Shown here: positions 34,140 through 42,460 of the stretch, piece after piece | How the letters are laid out: each line of letters starts with the position of its first letter | Position numbering within the stretch: the stretch's first letter is position 1 | From: Chryseobacterium panacisoli | Lineage (GTDB): Bacteria > Bacteroidota > Bacteroidia > Flavobacteriales > Weeksellaceae | Length of the DNA: 64,000 bases | NCBI RefSeq assembly: GCF_008274625.1 | Contig: NZ_VTRU01000001.1 | Coordinates: forward strand, 186,001 to 250,000 | Direction: 5' to 3' | Position numbers and translations under genes: made by a program | The notes under the pieces: generated by a model | What the model was told of the DNA's origin: nothing | Database searches by the model: none | The model's input: the letters and a program-made list of their open reading frames with translations, nothing else

Positions 34140-34196
34140 TTGTCGTTTTGTATGTATATTTTGGCAAATTTAATAAAAACGACAATAGTAATTTTG
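34140..34196. promoter_or_regulatory. Divergent promoter with perfect TTGTCGTTTT inverted repeat
   Basis: TTGTCGTTTT (34140-34149) and AAAACGACAA (34176-34185) are exact reverse complements, centre-to-centre 36 bp. Between and beside them are minus-strand TAAATTTG (34165-34172) for the AraC gene and plus-strand TAATTTTG (34189-34196) for the WrbA-RidA gene. Confidence 0.6.
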
Positions 34197-34265
34197 TATC
34201 ATCAAGATTACAGACATTAGAAATTATAGTCTCAACAAAAAATATTAACTTATATCTTATTCTGA

Positions 34266-35402
34266 ATGAAGAAATTATGTCTTTTTTTTATTTTAATTTT
34301 ATTATCTAATATCACCAATATCATGGCACAAGATAAAGCTAAAATACTGGTTCTTATCCATTCTGATAATGGCGGAACTTACGAACTGGCCAAAGAAATC
34401 GCCAAAGGCATTGAAAGCGAAAATAATGCGGTTCCTTATATCAAATTGGTCAAAGCATCCCAGCATCCCAATCTGAAAAATCTGCCTGTAGCAACAGTAG
34501 ATGAACTGACAAACTATGACGGAATTGCATTTGGTTCACCGGTTTATTTCGGGAATATCAGTACAGGAATGAGTGAATTTTTATCCAAAACCGTTCAGCT
34601 GTGGACCAATCACGCTTTGGAAGGAGTTCCGGCTACTGTTTTTATGTCAGCGGGAAGCGGGGCAGGAAAGGAACTTGCACTTCAGGCATTCTGGAACAGC
34701 CTTGCTGTACACGGGATGGTATTGGTATCTAACGGAATCCGAGGAACAGAAGAACTGAACAAAACTATTCCACAGGGAAATACCGTTTTAGGAGTCACAA
34801 GTATGGCCTCTTTAAAAGATGTGGAAAGACCTACCAAAGGAGAACGCAATATTGCTGAACTTCAGGGAAAAAACTTTGCAAAAATTGCATTGGCACTGAA
34901 AGATACCCGTCCGAAAAAAACTACGACTATCGTTGAAAACCATCAGAATTTTAATGAAATACTGAAACAGAAAAATATTATACTTCCACAGGTTCCGAAA
35001 CCCGCAGGAAATTATCAGCCGTTTGTCCGTTCCGGAAATCTGGTATTTATTAATCAGGTTGCTTTGAAAGATGGAAAAATTCTCAATCCTGGAAAATTAG
35101 GTGTTGAAGTAAATGAACAACAGGTAAAAGATGCAACAAAGGCTACCATGCTGAACGTAATTTCCGTATTGAAAGAAGCGGTGGGAGGAGATTTAGGCAG
35201 AGTAAAGCAATGTGTGCAGCTTACAGGAATTTTCAATACAAAAGATGATTATACAAAACATGCAGATTTGATGAATATTGCTTCTGATCTTGCTGTTGAA
35301 GTTTTCGGGGATAAGGGAAAGCACGCCAGAGCGACTTTTGGAGCATCTTCAATTCCGGTAAATTCTTCTGTTGAAATTCAGGCAGTTTTTGAAGTAGAGT
35401 AA
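34266..35402 (+). CDS. Exported fusion of WrbA-like flavodoxin and RidA (YjgF) domains
   Basis: 378 residues. Signal peptide 1-21 (NIMAQ). Residues 25-215 form a flavodoxin/WrbA-type fold: LVLIHSDNGGTYELAKEIAK (FMN phosphate loop) and DGIAFGSPVYFGNISTGMSEF. Residues about 245-378 form a complete RidA domain with the substrate Arg in HARATFGASSIPVN. RidA enzymes deaminate reactive enamines; WrbA enzymes reduce quinones with FMN. A single exported chain holding both is unusual. FMN outside the cytoplasm would need folded export or another arrangement. Confidence 0.85.
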   Translation: MKKLCLFFILILLSNITNIMAQDKAKILVLIHSDNGGTYELAKEIAKGIESENNAVPYIKLVKASQHPNLKNLPVATVDELTNYDGIAFGSPVYFGNISTGMSEFLSKTVQLWTNHALEGVPATVFMSAGSGAGKELALQAFWNSLAVHGMVLVSNGIRGTEELNKTIPQGNTVLGVTSMASLKDVERPTKGERNIAELQGKNFAKIALALKDTRPKKTTTIVENHQNFNEILKQKNIILPQVPKPAGNYQPFVRSGNLVFINQVALKDGKILNPGKLGVEVNEQQVKDATKATMLNVISVLKEAVGGDLGRVKQCVQLTGIFNTKDDYTKHADLMNIASDLAVEVFGDKGKHARATFGASSIPVNSSVEIQAVFEVE

Positions 35403-35414
35403 ATCTCAAAAGTA

Positions 35415-35448
35415 AAATCTGTGGCTAAAAATAACCACAGATTTTCTC
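35415..35448. terminator. Terminator after the WrbA-RidA gene
   Basis: AAAATCTGTGG / CCACAGATTTT stem of 11 bp, loop of 10 nt; lies between convergent genes. Confidence 0.85.
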
Positions 35449-35478
35449 ATTTTATGCTGTATAAATAATCCAAAAAAA

Positions 35479-36909
35479 TTAAAAACACTTAGCAAAAACC
35501 TCTGAAATAACAGGGATACTTTGCTCCAGCTGTTCTTCAGAAAGCGCTCCATAGCTCAGTCTGAATCCATTCACATGATTCTGGCTGTACTGTTTCGGGT
35601 GAATGATTTTAATGTTTTTTTCCAATAACTTTGCGGTTACAATCTCCCAATCCAATTGTACTTTAGGCACAATCCAAAAAGCAAGTCCACCCTCAGGCAG
35701 CGTAAAATCTGCAATATTAATCATATGCTTTTTCAGCAGCTCAAAAACAAAATCTCTTTTATTTTTATAATGAACGGTTGCTTTTCTGATGTGTTTTTTT
35801 ATGGCTCCTTCCTTTATTAGCTGAAGAACGGCCTGTTCCATAATGACATCTCCGTGTACATCAATAATCTTTCTCAGATCTCCTATTTTTTTCAGTAATT
35901 CCTGATTTGCGGTGGCCAGATAGCCAATTCTCAAAGCGGGGGCTACAACCTTACTCAACGTTCCGATATAAACATAATTCTTAAGCTCCGGAAAGCTTGA
36001 AATAGGGAGTATTGGGCGGTACCCGAAATGAAACTCGTTATCGTAATCATCTTCAATGATCGTGATATTGTATTGGTTTGATAATTCTATTAATCTTAAT
36101 CTTCTTGATAAACTCAGGGTAACTGTTGTAGGATATTGTCTGTGAGGAGTAATGTATATCGCTTTTATATTCTGATGCTTTGTCAAAAGTTTTTCAATGA
36201 TTTCAATACTGATTCCTTCTCTATCTACAGGTACAGGTAAAAGTTGTGCTCCTGCATATTCAAAAGCCTGCCATGCAGGCTGATATCCCGGATCTTCAAC
36301 AATAACAGCATCACCGGAAGAAAAAAGGGTCTGAGCAGTGAGAAACATTCCCATCTGGCTTCCCCTTGTAATGGAAATTTCATTTTCATGAATATGCATT
36401 CCACGCTGGTGGTTAAGCATCCGGGAAATCATTTTGCGGAATTCCCTATCACCATGTTCATCTCCATAGCCCATCATCTGCCATTTTGCCTTGATGCTGA
36501 AAATCTGTCTGTAGGCTCTTGCAAGCTCTGTTACAGGGGCAATTTTGCTATCAGGATGACCATCATCGAAATTGATTAAAATGCCACCAGATGCTCTCTG
36601 CTGATGGGGAGAAGTATGGATGGTTTCAGTATTTTTTTCATGCAAAAGAGGTAGCCTTTCCGATACAAAAATACCTTTCCGTTCTCTTGAAATTACCCAT
36701 TCCTCATTAATCAGTACCTGATACGCTTCTACAACGGTATTCCTATTGATTTTTAGAGTCTGAGCAAAATTTCGGCTTCCCGGAAGTGCATCTCCGGCTT
36801 TTAATCTTCCTGAACGGATATCGCTAATGATTGTATCTGCAATCTGTAGATAAACGGCTTTAGCAAGCTTTTTATCAATTTCTAATTCTAATTTCCAAGG
36901 TCGAAGCAT
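35479..36909 (-). CDS. MocR/PdxR-type GntR-aminotransferase regulator
   Basis: 476 residues. GntR HTH (15-80: RLKAGDALPGSRNFAQTLKI) fused to aminotransferase fold (about 115-470) with PLP Lys in IGTLSKVVAPALRIGY. Similar in plan to the MocR at 24.7 kb but not a close copy. Divergent from a cupin-aldolase-redoxin gene run, which it probably controls. Promoter spacing of 101 nt. Confidence 0.92.
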   Translation of the reverse strand: MLRPWKLELEIDKKLAKAVYLQIADTIISDIRSGRLKAGDALPGSRNFAQTLKINRNTVVEAYQVLINEEWVISRERKGIFVSERLPLLHEKNTETIHTSPHQQRASGGILINFDDGHPDSKIAPVTELARAYRQIFSIKAKWQMMGYGDEHGDREFRKMISRMLNHQRGMHIHENEISITRGSQMGMFLTAQTLFSSGDAVIVEDPGYQPAWQAFEYAGAQLLPVPVDREGISIEIIEKLLTKHQNIKAIYITPHRQYPTTVTLSLSRRLRLIELSNQYNITIIEDDYDNEFHFGYRPILPISSFPELKNYVYIGTLSKVVAPALRIGYLATANQELLKKIGDLRKIIDVHGDVIMEQAVLQLIKEGAIKKHIRKATVHYKNKRDFVFELLKKHMINIADFTLPEGGLAFWIVPKVQLDWEIVTAKLLEKNIKIIHPKQYSQNHVNGFRLSYGALSEEQLEQSIPVISEVFAKCF

Positions 36910-36963
36910 CTGGACTATCTATTTATGTAAAAACTGAATCATTTGAATGGTCCAAATATAAAA

Positions 36964-36971
36964 TAATTTTG
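36964..36971 (+). promoter_or_regulatory. -7 box of the cupin gene
   Basis: TAATTTTG, exact consensus, 39 nt before ATG 37011. It contains the in-frame TTG at 36969, which is therefore not the start. Confidence 0.6.
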
Positions 36972-37010
36972 TCATGCAATAAAGCACAAAACCATAATAA
37001 TTTTAAAATC

Positions 37011-37466
37011 ATGGATAAGAAACAATTCAGTTCTAAGGATTTCCACGAAACTTTTGCAAGACCAAAGTATGTAAAACCAAGCCATCTGATTCATAAAAAT
37101 GTAGAAAATGCGGGAGAACACAATCAGTTTTCAACAGAAAGGAAACACCCGGTTTTCTTTGTAGATCTTCCAAGTAAGAATGTAAGTATGACGATTGGAG
37201 GACTTACTCCCGGGCAGCAAACCAACAGACACCGCCATACTTATGAAACAGTATTATTTGTTATTGAAGGGAAAGGCTGGACAGAAGTAGAAGATGAAAG
37301 AGTACATTGGGAAGCAGGAGATGCTGTTTATATTCCTTCATGGGCATGGCATAAGCATCAGAACCTTAGCGATACAGAGCCTGCCAAATATATTGCCTGC
37401 GAAAATGCTCCTCAGCTTCAGAATCTGGGTGTTGCGTTGAGAGAGGAAGAAGGCAGGGACCTTTAA
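37011..37466 (+). CDS. Cupin domain-containing protein
   Basis: 151 residues, single conserved beta-barrel cupin (about 50-130). Metal ligands: His pair and Glu in TNRHRHTYETVLFVIEGKG and the second-motif His in SWAWHKHQN, so a metal centre is likely. Resembles the cupin half of gentisate/salicylate dioxygenase-like proteins or sugar isomerases, but no precise substrate can be named. The DHDPS-like aldolase follows on the same strand. Confidence 0.85.
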   Translation: MDKKQFSSKDFHETFARPKYVKPSHLIHKNVENAGEHNQFSTERKHPVFFVDLPSKNVSMTIGGLTPGQQTNRHRHTYETVLFVIEGKGWTEVEDERVHWEAGDAVYIPSWAWHKHQNLSDTEPAKYIACENAPQLQNLGVALREEEGRDL

Positions 37467-37475
37467 TACCAATGT

Positions 37476-37587
37476 GGTAAACCATTAAGATACTGTCATT
37501 GTTAAGATGTATTGATATGGATGTGATTTCCTTATGAAAATGAAATTCCGATATTCTTAACAATTTAAGTCCTCTTAATGGTTCACA
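37476..37587. repeat. MITE-like imperfect inverted repeat, AACCATTAAGA type
   Basis: AACCATTAAGA (37480-37490) and TCTTAATGGTT (37573-37583) are exact reverse complements; further in, TTGTTAAGA and TCTTAACAA pair as well. Together about 33-nt imperfect arms around a 46-nt interior. The in-frame ATG at 37578 of the next gene lies in the right arm. Confidence 0.6.
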
Positions 37588-37616
37588 ATTATTTTAATTT
37601 TTTAAATCAGCAAAAC

Positions 37617-38501
37617 ATGAAAAATGTTCCATTTAAAGGGATTATTGCCTATCCCATAACACCTTTTGATGAAAATGAAAAAGTAAATATTCCACTTTTC
37701 AAGCATCTGGTAGAAAGGCTGGTCATTTCCGGTAACCATGGAATCGCTCCATTGGGAAGTACAGGGGTGATGCCTTACTTATCTGATGAAGAAAAAGAAG
37801 AAGTGACAGAAGCTACTTTACAGCAGGTAAAAGGAAGAATTCCGACTCTTGTTGGGGTTTCCAATCTTACAACAGAAAAAACAATTCACCATGCCCGGTT
37901 TGCAGAAAAAGCAGGTGCTGATGCAGTGATGATTATCCCCATGAGTTACTGGAAACTTACAGATGATGAGATTGTAACGCATTATGATGCGGTAGCCCGG
38001 AAAATTTCTATTCCGATTATGGCGTATAACAATCCGGCAACAAGCGGAGTAGATATGTCACCAGCCTTGTTGAAAAGACTTCTGGAAATTCCTAATGTAA
38101 CCATGATCAAAGAAAGTACAGGAGATGTTCAGAGGATGCACTTTTTGAGAAGAGAATTGGGAGAAGAAGTGGCATTCTATAACGGTTCTAATCCTTTGGC
38201 ACTGGCCGCCTTTTCTGCCGGAGCAAGAGGCTGGTGTACTGCTGCACCGAATCTTATTCCTGAACTGAATATCAGCCTTTATAATGCCATTGAGGAAGGA
38301 AATCTTGAAAAAGCAAAAGCTATTTTCTACCGGCAGTTTGACCTTTTAAAATTTATTGTCAATAAAGGATTACCAAGAGCTGTAAAATCAGGTCTTACGA
38401 TTCTGGGTGAAGACGGCGGAAATTTGAGAAGTCCTTTAAAACCTCTTCAGGAAAAAGAAACTGAAGAATTAAAAAATATTATTAAAACCCTTGTTAATTA
38501 A
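37617..38501 (+). CDS. DHDPS/NAL family aldolase
   Basis: 294 residues from ATG 37617; the earlier ATG at 37578 is inside a repeat arm. TIM-barrel class I aldolase: PLGSTGVMPYLS loop, catalytic Tyr137 (MAYNNPATSG) and Schiff-base Lys165 (MIKESTGD). The substrate loop differs from real dihydrodipicolinate synthase, so it likely cleaves or forms another 2-keto acid, as in hydroxyproline or aldonic acid degradation. Context with cupin and MocR regulator suggests a small catabolic operon. Confidence 0.9.
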   Translation: MKNVPFKGIIAYPITPFDENEKVNIPLFKHLVERLVISGNHGIAPLGSTGVMPYLSDEEKEEVTEATLQQVKGRIPTLVGVSNLTTEKTIHHARFAEKAGADAVMIIPMSYWKLTDDEIVTHYDAVARKISIPIMAYNNPATSGVDMSPALLKRLLEIPNVTMIKESTGDVQRMHFLRRELGEEVAFYNGSNPLALAAFSAGARGWCTAAPNLIPELNISLYNAIEEGNLEKAKAIFYRQFDLLKFIVNKGLPRAVKSGLTILGEDGGNLRSPLKPLQEKETEELKNIIKTLVN

Positions 38502-38510
38502 TACAATTTT

Positions 38511-38744
38511 ATGAAAAAATCCATTTTTTATCACGCAGGATGCCCTGTATGTATCAGTGCAGAACATGATATTATCAACCTTACAGGTCTGGAAAATGTT
38601 GAAATTATCCATTTGGGAAATGACAGAAACAAAATTGAAGAGGCTGAAAAAGCTGGTGTAAAATCTGTGCCTGCTTTAGTAACGCCTAATGGCAACGTTC
38701 TTCATATTAATTTTGGAGCATCTATGGAAGATGTGAAAAAATAG
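38511..38744 (+). CDS. Small thioredoxin/glutaredoxin-like protein
   Basis: 77 residues. Thioredoxin-fold N-terminus with CPVC at 11-14 and the cis-Pro motif SVPALV near 53. Shorter than normal glutaredoxins, but the core strands and helices fit. Starts 9 nt after the aldolase stop, so same operon. It may reduce or protect a partner enzyme. Confidence 0.78.
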   Translation: MKKSIFYHAGCPVCISAEHDIINLTGLENVEIIHLGNDRNKIEEAEKAGVKSVPALVTPNGNVLHINFGASMEDVKK

Positions 38745-38763
38745 AATAGTAATCTTGTTGTAT

Positions 38764-38793
38764 AAACGGCTCAATTTTTTGAGCCGTTTTTTT
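38764..38793. terminator. Terminator between redoxin and PPOX genes
   Basis: AAACGGCTCAA / TTGAGCCGTTT stem, loop TTTT, T-run; convergent genes. Confidence 0.88.
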
Positions 38794-38804
38794 ATTTAGA
38801 ACTT

Positions 38805-39311
38805 TTATATTGTTGCATTTCCCTCTACACCGTCAGAGTTGTTAGTTTTATGACCTGTAATGGCAGAAGCAACAAAGCTAAAGAGGCTGACCAGTTTTCC
38901 TGCTTTAGTATCCCAATAATAGGTTTCCTTAGGTTCTACACGGATAATGGTAACATTGGGATCGTCTTTTCCATCGAACCATGCCTTCGCTAAAGGAGAC
39001 CATTTTTCTTCTATGGTAGCCTTGTCCTTATAAACAGAAGCTTCTCCGTACACCGAGAGATATTGGGAATCACTGTTATTCATAAAAAACAACTGCACTC
39101 TTCGGTCTTCTTTAATTTCAAAATTCTTATTGCTGGTTCCGCTGCTGATAAACCAGAGATTTCCGCTGTCGTCCGTTTCCTGAAGGGTCATAGGTCTTGA
39201 ATTGACAGGAACGGTCTCCAATTCTGTACAGAACATACATATTCTTGCACTTTCTGAAAGTTCTTTGATTTTTTTGATTGCCTCGAGATGGCTGAGATTC
39301 TGTGTTGACAT
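38805..39311 (-). CDS. Pyridoxamine 5'-phosphate oxidase-like (general stress protein 26 type)
   Basis: 168 residues from ATG 39311 (MSTQNLSHLEA). Split-barrel flavin-binding fold: ICMFCTEL, NSRPMTLQE, NLWFISSGTSNKNFEI and FMNNSDSQYLSVYGEAS are the typical core. Similar to B. subtilis YdaG/GsP26, which bind FMN and are part of the general stress response. Longer in-frame upstream codons would run into the divergent AraC gene and are rejected. Confidence 0.88.
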   Translation of the reverse strand: MSTQNLSHLEAIKKIKELSESARICMFCTELETVPVNSRPMTLQETDDSGNLWFISSGTSNKNFEIKEDRRVQLFFMNNSDSQYLSVYGEASVYKDKATIEEKWSPLAKAWFDGKDDPNVTIIRVEPKETYYWDTKAGKLVSLFSFVASAITGHKTNNSDGVEGNATI

Positions 39312-39438
39312 AATATAATATTTTAAGTGATTGGTGTAAACTAAATCATTCAAATACCTGACCAAAAGACAATAGAATGTGGTATGCAGAATAAATTTCT
39401 TTTCAAAAAACTGTTTTTTTTCTGCCAATAAGTTTATG

Positions 39439-39446
39439 TACATTTG
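39439..39446 (+). promoter_or_regulatory. -7 box of AraC gene, probably leaderless
   Basis: TACATTTG, exact consensus, 4 nt before the ATG at 39451. Same spacing as at satD; the mRNA probably starts at or next to the start codon. Confidence 0.55.
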
Positions 39447-39450
39447 ATGA

Positions 39451-40248
39451 ATGCAGATTTCGCCACCCAAACATCTGGCTCCTTTTATCAGACATTATAT
39501 CTTTTTGGAAAATTCTGAAAAGGCTATAAAGAATTTAAGGCTTTTTACGGATGGCAGCTCCGGGCTTATTCTATCCGGAGACATGAATCTGTATTCCGGT
39601 ATTTCAGAAGACCGGATGCCGCTTTCTTTTTTTTATGGAACTTTAAATGGGTATAAAGATTTCTCTTCAAAAGGAAAATTTTCCCTGATTGCCATTGTAT
39701 TCCAGCCCTATTTTTTAACTATTCTTTTAAAAACTTCTGCTAAAGAGCTTCGTAATCAGATTGTTTCTGTGGAAGATGTTTTAAAAGATAAACTGGAGGT
39801 ATTTCAGGAAAAACTTTTTAAGAAAATCAATCCCTTGACTATTATCAATAATCTGAACATTCTTTTTACTGAATTTTTATCCGAAACAATAAGCACAGAT
39901 CATCTTGTTATAGCGGCTACACAGCAATATGTTCTTCAAAATAAAGGGATTGTGTCGTCTAAAGACTTAGAAAAATTTACAGGATACTCTGAACGTCATC
40001 TGGAAAGGAAATTTGAATTTCATATGGGAATATCTCCTAAAAAATATGGAAATATTATCCGTCTCCATTATTTTTTAAGCCTGGTCAATAAAGGGGTTGA
40101 TGATAAAAATATGACGATGCTTTCTTATGAAGCAGGTTATTCTGATCAGTCTCATCTTATCAGGGAATTTAAAAACAATATCGGGCTTACTCCCAAACAG
40201 TATTTGAAGGCAGAAAATAAAATGGCGGTCAACTTCATTGAATTATAA
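39451..40248 (+). CDS. AraC family transcriptional regulator (DUF6597-type sensor)
   Basis: 265 residues. N-terminal half (PPKHLAPFIRHYIFLENSEK) resembles the sensor domain common in Flavobacteriia AraC proteins; C-terminal two-HTH DNA-binding domain at about 155-250 (SSKDLEKFTGYSERHLERKF, TMLSYEAGYSDQSHLIREFK). Divergent from the PPOX gene and followed 64 nt later by a nitrilase-family gene; either could be a target. Confidence 0.9.
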   Translation: MQISPPKHLAPFIRHYIFLENSEKAIKNLRLFTDGSSGLILSGDMNLYSGISEDRMPLSFFYGTLNGYKDFSSKGKFSLIAIVFQPYFLTILLKTSAKELRNQIVSVEDVLKDKLEVFQEKLFKKINPLTIINNLNILFTEFLSETISTDHLVIAATQQYVLQNKGIVSSKDLEKFTGYSERHLERKFEFHMGISPKKYGNIIRLHYFLSLVNKGVDDKNMTMLSYEAGYSDQSHLIREFKNNIGLTPKQYLKAENKMAVNFIEL

Positions 40249-40292
40249 ATAGGTTTGTCGGTTTTATACAATTTTTTAGAGGCAGGGCCATC

Positions 40293-40300
40293 TAGTTTTG
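40293..40300 (+). promoter_or_regulatory. -7 box of the nitrilase-family gene
   Basis: TAGTTTTG, exact consensus, 12 nt before ATG 40313; it covers the alternative TTG at 40298. Confidence 0.6.
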
Positions 40301-40312
40301 CTTAAAAAAATT

Positions 40313-41275
40313 ATGAATATTAAAATTTCAACCGCACAATTTGAAAATAGAAGCGGTGATAAGGCTTATAATCTGTCTATGATAGAAAAACTGGCCAGTC
40401 AGGCTGCTTCCCGGGGATCTCATGTCATTGCTTTTCATGAATGTTCCATTACAGGGTATACTTTTGCCCGGAAACTTTCCAGAGAACAGCTTCTTGATAT
40501 TGCGGAACGTATTCCGGAAGGGGAGAGTATCCAAAAACTGCAGGATATTGCCGCTCAGAATGATATCATCATATTAGCCGGGCTGTTTGAAAAAGATGAG
40601 CATGACAATCTTTTTAAGGCATATGTATGTGTTGATAAAACAGGACTGAAGGCTAAGTACAGAAAGCTGCACCCTTTTATCAATCCTTATCTTACAGCCG
40701 GTAATGAATATTGTGTATTTGATATCATGGGCTGGAAGTGTGGTATTCTTATCTGCTATGATAATAATATCATTGAAAATGTAAGAGCGACAAGGCTTCT
40801 TGGCGCAGAAATTATTTTTATGCCTCATGTTACGATGTGTACGCCTTCTACAAGGCCTGGAGCAGGATTTGTAGATTCCCGGCTTTGGGAAAACAGGGAG
40901 GCAGATCCTACGTCTTTACGTCTTGAATTTGAAGGAATGAAAGGTAGAGACTGGCTGATGAAATGGCTGCCGTCAAGAGCTTATGATAACGGAGCTTACC
41001 TTGTTTTTTCAAATCCTGTTGGGATGGATGATGACCAGTTGAAAAACGGATGTTCAATGATTATAGATCCTTTCGGGGATGTTATTGCAGAATGTCGTTC
41101 GTGGGAAGACAGTTTTGAATCTGTGATGATTACTTCTGAAAAGCTTACTCATGCAGGAGGATACAGATATATTAAAGCCCGAAGACCTGAGTTATATAGG
41201 GACATCATAGGGCAGGAGCATTCATCTGAACAAAAGGTGGCATGGCTGGATGATAAAATTGATAAACCTGTTTAA
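40313..41275 (+). CDS. Carbon-nitrogen hydrolase (nitrilase superfamily)
   Basis: 320 residues from ATG 40313. The Glu-Lys-Cys triad is clear: Glu43 (AFHECSITGY), Lys118 (KYRKLHPF) and Cys148 (GILICYDNN). Overall form fits N-carbamoyl-amino-acid or beta-ureidopropionase-like amidases rather than true nitrilases. The long segment PSTRPGAGFVDSRLWENR is an insertion near the active site that may set specificity. Monocistronic with its own promoter and terminator. Confidence 0.9.
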   Translation: MNIKISTAQFENRSGDKAYNLSMIEKLASQAASRGSHVIAFHECSITGYTFARKLSREQLLDIAERIPEGESIQKLQDIAAQNDIIILAGLFEKDEHDNLFKAYVCVDKTGLKAKYRKLHPFINPYLTAGNEYCVFDIMGWKCGILICYDNNIIENVRATRLLGAEIIFMPHVTMCTPSTRPGAGFVDSRLWENREADPTSLRLEFEGMKGRDWLMKWLPSRAYDNGAYLVFSNPVGMDDDQLKNGCSMIIDPFGDVIAECRSWEDSFESVMITSEKLTHAGGYRYIKARRPELYRDIIGQEHSSEQKVAWLDDKIDKPV

Positions 41276-41287
41276 AAAAATAAATAT

Positions 41288-41324
41288 AACCCCTCCCGCG
41301 ACAGAGTATGGGAGGGGATATTTT
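41288..41324. terminator. Terminator after the nitrilase-family gene
   Basis: CCCCTCCC (41290-41297) pairs with GGGAGGGG (41310-41317), then T-run. It reaches the stop codon of the convergent rhodanese gene. Confidence 0.85.
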
Positions 41325-41679
41325 ATGGGTTGATTGTTTTTTGAAGATCACTCCAGGCACCACCATTGTAAATATGCTTGAAACCCCTTTCTTTCAGGAT
41401 GTTTTCTGCTTTTACACTTCGGAGTCCATGTGAACATACTGTGATGTATGTTTTTTCAGGATCCAATTCTATATACCGCTCTCTGATTGTTCCTAATGAA
41501 ATATTAATCGAACCTTCTATATGTCCTGTTTTGTATTCCTTCTCAGTTCTTACATCAAGAATGACTGCTCCTTTTTTCATCAGTTCAGGCAACCCGTTAT
41601 CTAAGGTCTGAAGACGGTAAATTTTATATACAATATATACTGTAATAGCAATGCCACAGATTATCAGAATGTTTTTCAT
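41323..41679 (-). CDS. Membrane-anchored rhodanese-like protein
   Basis: 118 residues: one N-terminal membrane helix (3-20) then a single rhodanese domain (30-118) with active-site Cys in ITVCSHGLRS and the DVRTEKEYKTGHI entry motif. Likely periplasm- or membrane-facing sulfurtransferase, or a Cys-based sensor. ATG overlaps the stop of DUF3817 by 4 nt, so translation is coupled. Third gene of the TetR-controlled operon. Confidence 0.9.
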   Translation of the reverse strand: MKNILIICGIAITVYIVYKIYRLQTLDNGLPELMKKGAVILDVRTEKEYKTGHIEGSINISLGTIRERYIELDPEKTYITVCSHGLRSVKAENILKERGFKHIYNGGAWSDLQKTINP

Positions 41680-41978
41680 AGCTTGCTTAAAATTTTCCAG
41701 TCAATATAAAATGTTCCAAAAGGAATAAAACAGGCAAGAATCACTTTCCATGTTATTTCCTTAAACTTCCAGTTTTGTTCTACACCAATGCTCAGTGTAT
41801 TGAACAGAAAAAGCAGGAATAATGTTCCATGAACGGGGCCTATTAATCGTACAAGTAAAGGGTTTCCCATCCAATATTTCATGGGAACGGCAATACATAC
41901 TAAGCTTAATAATGAAATGCCTTCCAGAATCGCCAGAATTCTTAGCCTGCCGATTTTTGTTTTGAATAAATCCATCAT
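41676..41978 (-). CDS. DUF3817 domain-containing membrane protein
   Basis: About 100 residues, three membrane helices, with the DUF3817 signature RILAILEGISLLSLVCIAVP and GPVHGTLFLLFLF. The ATG at 41978 follows the previous stop by 2 nt; longer upstream forms overlap that gene and are not used. Function unknown; family members are small inner-membrane proteins. Confidence 0.85.
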   Translation of the reverse strand: MMDLFKTKIGRLRILAILEGISLLSLVCIAVPMKYWMGNPLLVRLIGPVHGTLFLLFLFNTLSIGVEQNWKFKEITWKVILACFIPFGTFYIDWKILSKL

Positions 41979-41980
41979 AA

Positions 41981-42439
41981 TTATCTGAAATAAGGTCTGT
42001 TTGCTAAAGGAGAAAAAGGCCACGGAACAGCAATGAAAATAATGATCAGTGCAATAGAAAACCAAATACCCATGGTTTTGAATTTGTCTTTATCTGAAAG
42101 TTTTCTTTTGGTTAAAGCTGAGCCAACTGTGATGATGATAATTGCCGTGACCATCAATGAAATATGAATCAATCCGAAAAACAGATGTTCAAAAGATTCT
42201 TTGGCTTCATTAAAATTTTTCCAGAAATACTGGATCACAGGACTTTTGAGATAAAATATCATTCCGATAATTAATTGTACATGAGCTATCGTAGCCGTCC
42301 AGTGTCTCACAGAATTATCTGTTCCCGTAAATTTCCTGTCTGAGTAATATCCTTTACAGGAACGGAAAATGGCGTACATCAAGCTTATTAAAACCAGCCA
42401 GCGGGTCTGAGAATGTAAAAAAGTTAGGGTTTGATACAT
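41981..42439 (-). CDS. Four-helix integral membrane protein
   Basis: 152 residues with four hydrophobic helices (about 12-28, 47-65, 85-107, 127-142). His residues in helices 1-3 (THIS-like HSQTRW, RHWTATIAHVQ, FEHLFFGLIHIS) are placed as in b-type cytochrome-like bundles, so heme binding is possible but not shown. First gene behind the TetR operator. Confidence 0.7.
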   Translation of the reverse strand: MYQTLTFLHSQTRWLVLISLMYAIFRSCKGYYSDRKFTGTDNSVRHWTATIAHVQLIIGMIFYLKSPVIQYFWKNFNEAKESFEHLFFGLIHISLMVTAIIIITVGSALTKRKLSDKDKFKTMGIWFSIALIIIFIAVPWPFSPLANRPYFR

Positions 42440-42460
42440 TGTTTATTTTTTTGAACACAG

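Noticed and set aside
34157..34175. TTTTGGCAAATTTAATAA as another sigma-54 element
   Set aside because: It has the TTGGCA part but no GC or TTTG at the required distance, and a TAnnTTTG promoter explains the site better.
33890..34309. Open frame of 139 codons across the AraC 5' end and the divergent promoter
   Set aside because: It overlaps the AraC coding sequence, the operator and the WrbA-RidA start; no protein-like features.
37578..37616. Upstream ATG for the DHDPS-like aldolase
   Set aside because: The codon is inside the right arm of an inverted-repeat element, and the family starts at MKNVPFKGIIAYPITPF.
39312..39470. 53-codon N-terminal extension of the PPOX-like gene
   Set aside because: It would overlap the divergent AraC start and promoter; the conserved domain begins at the ATG at 39311.
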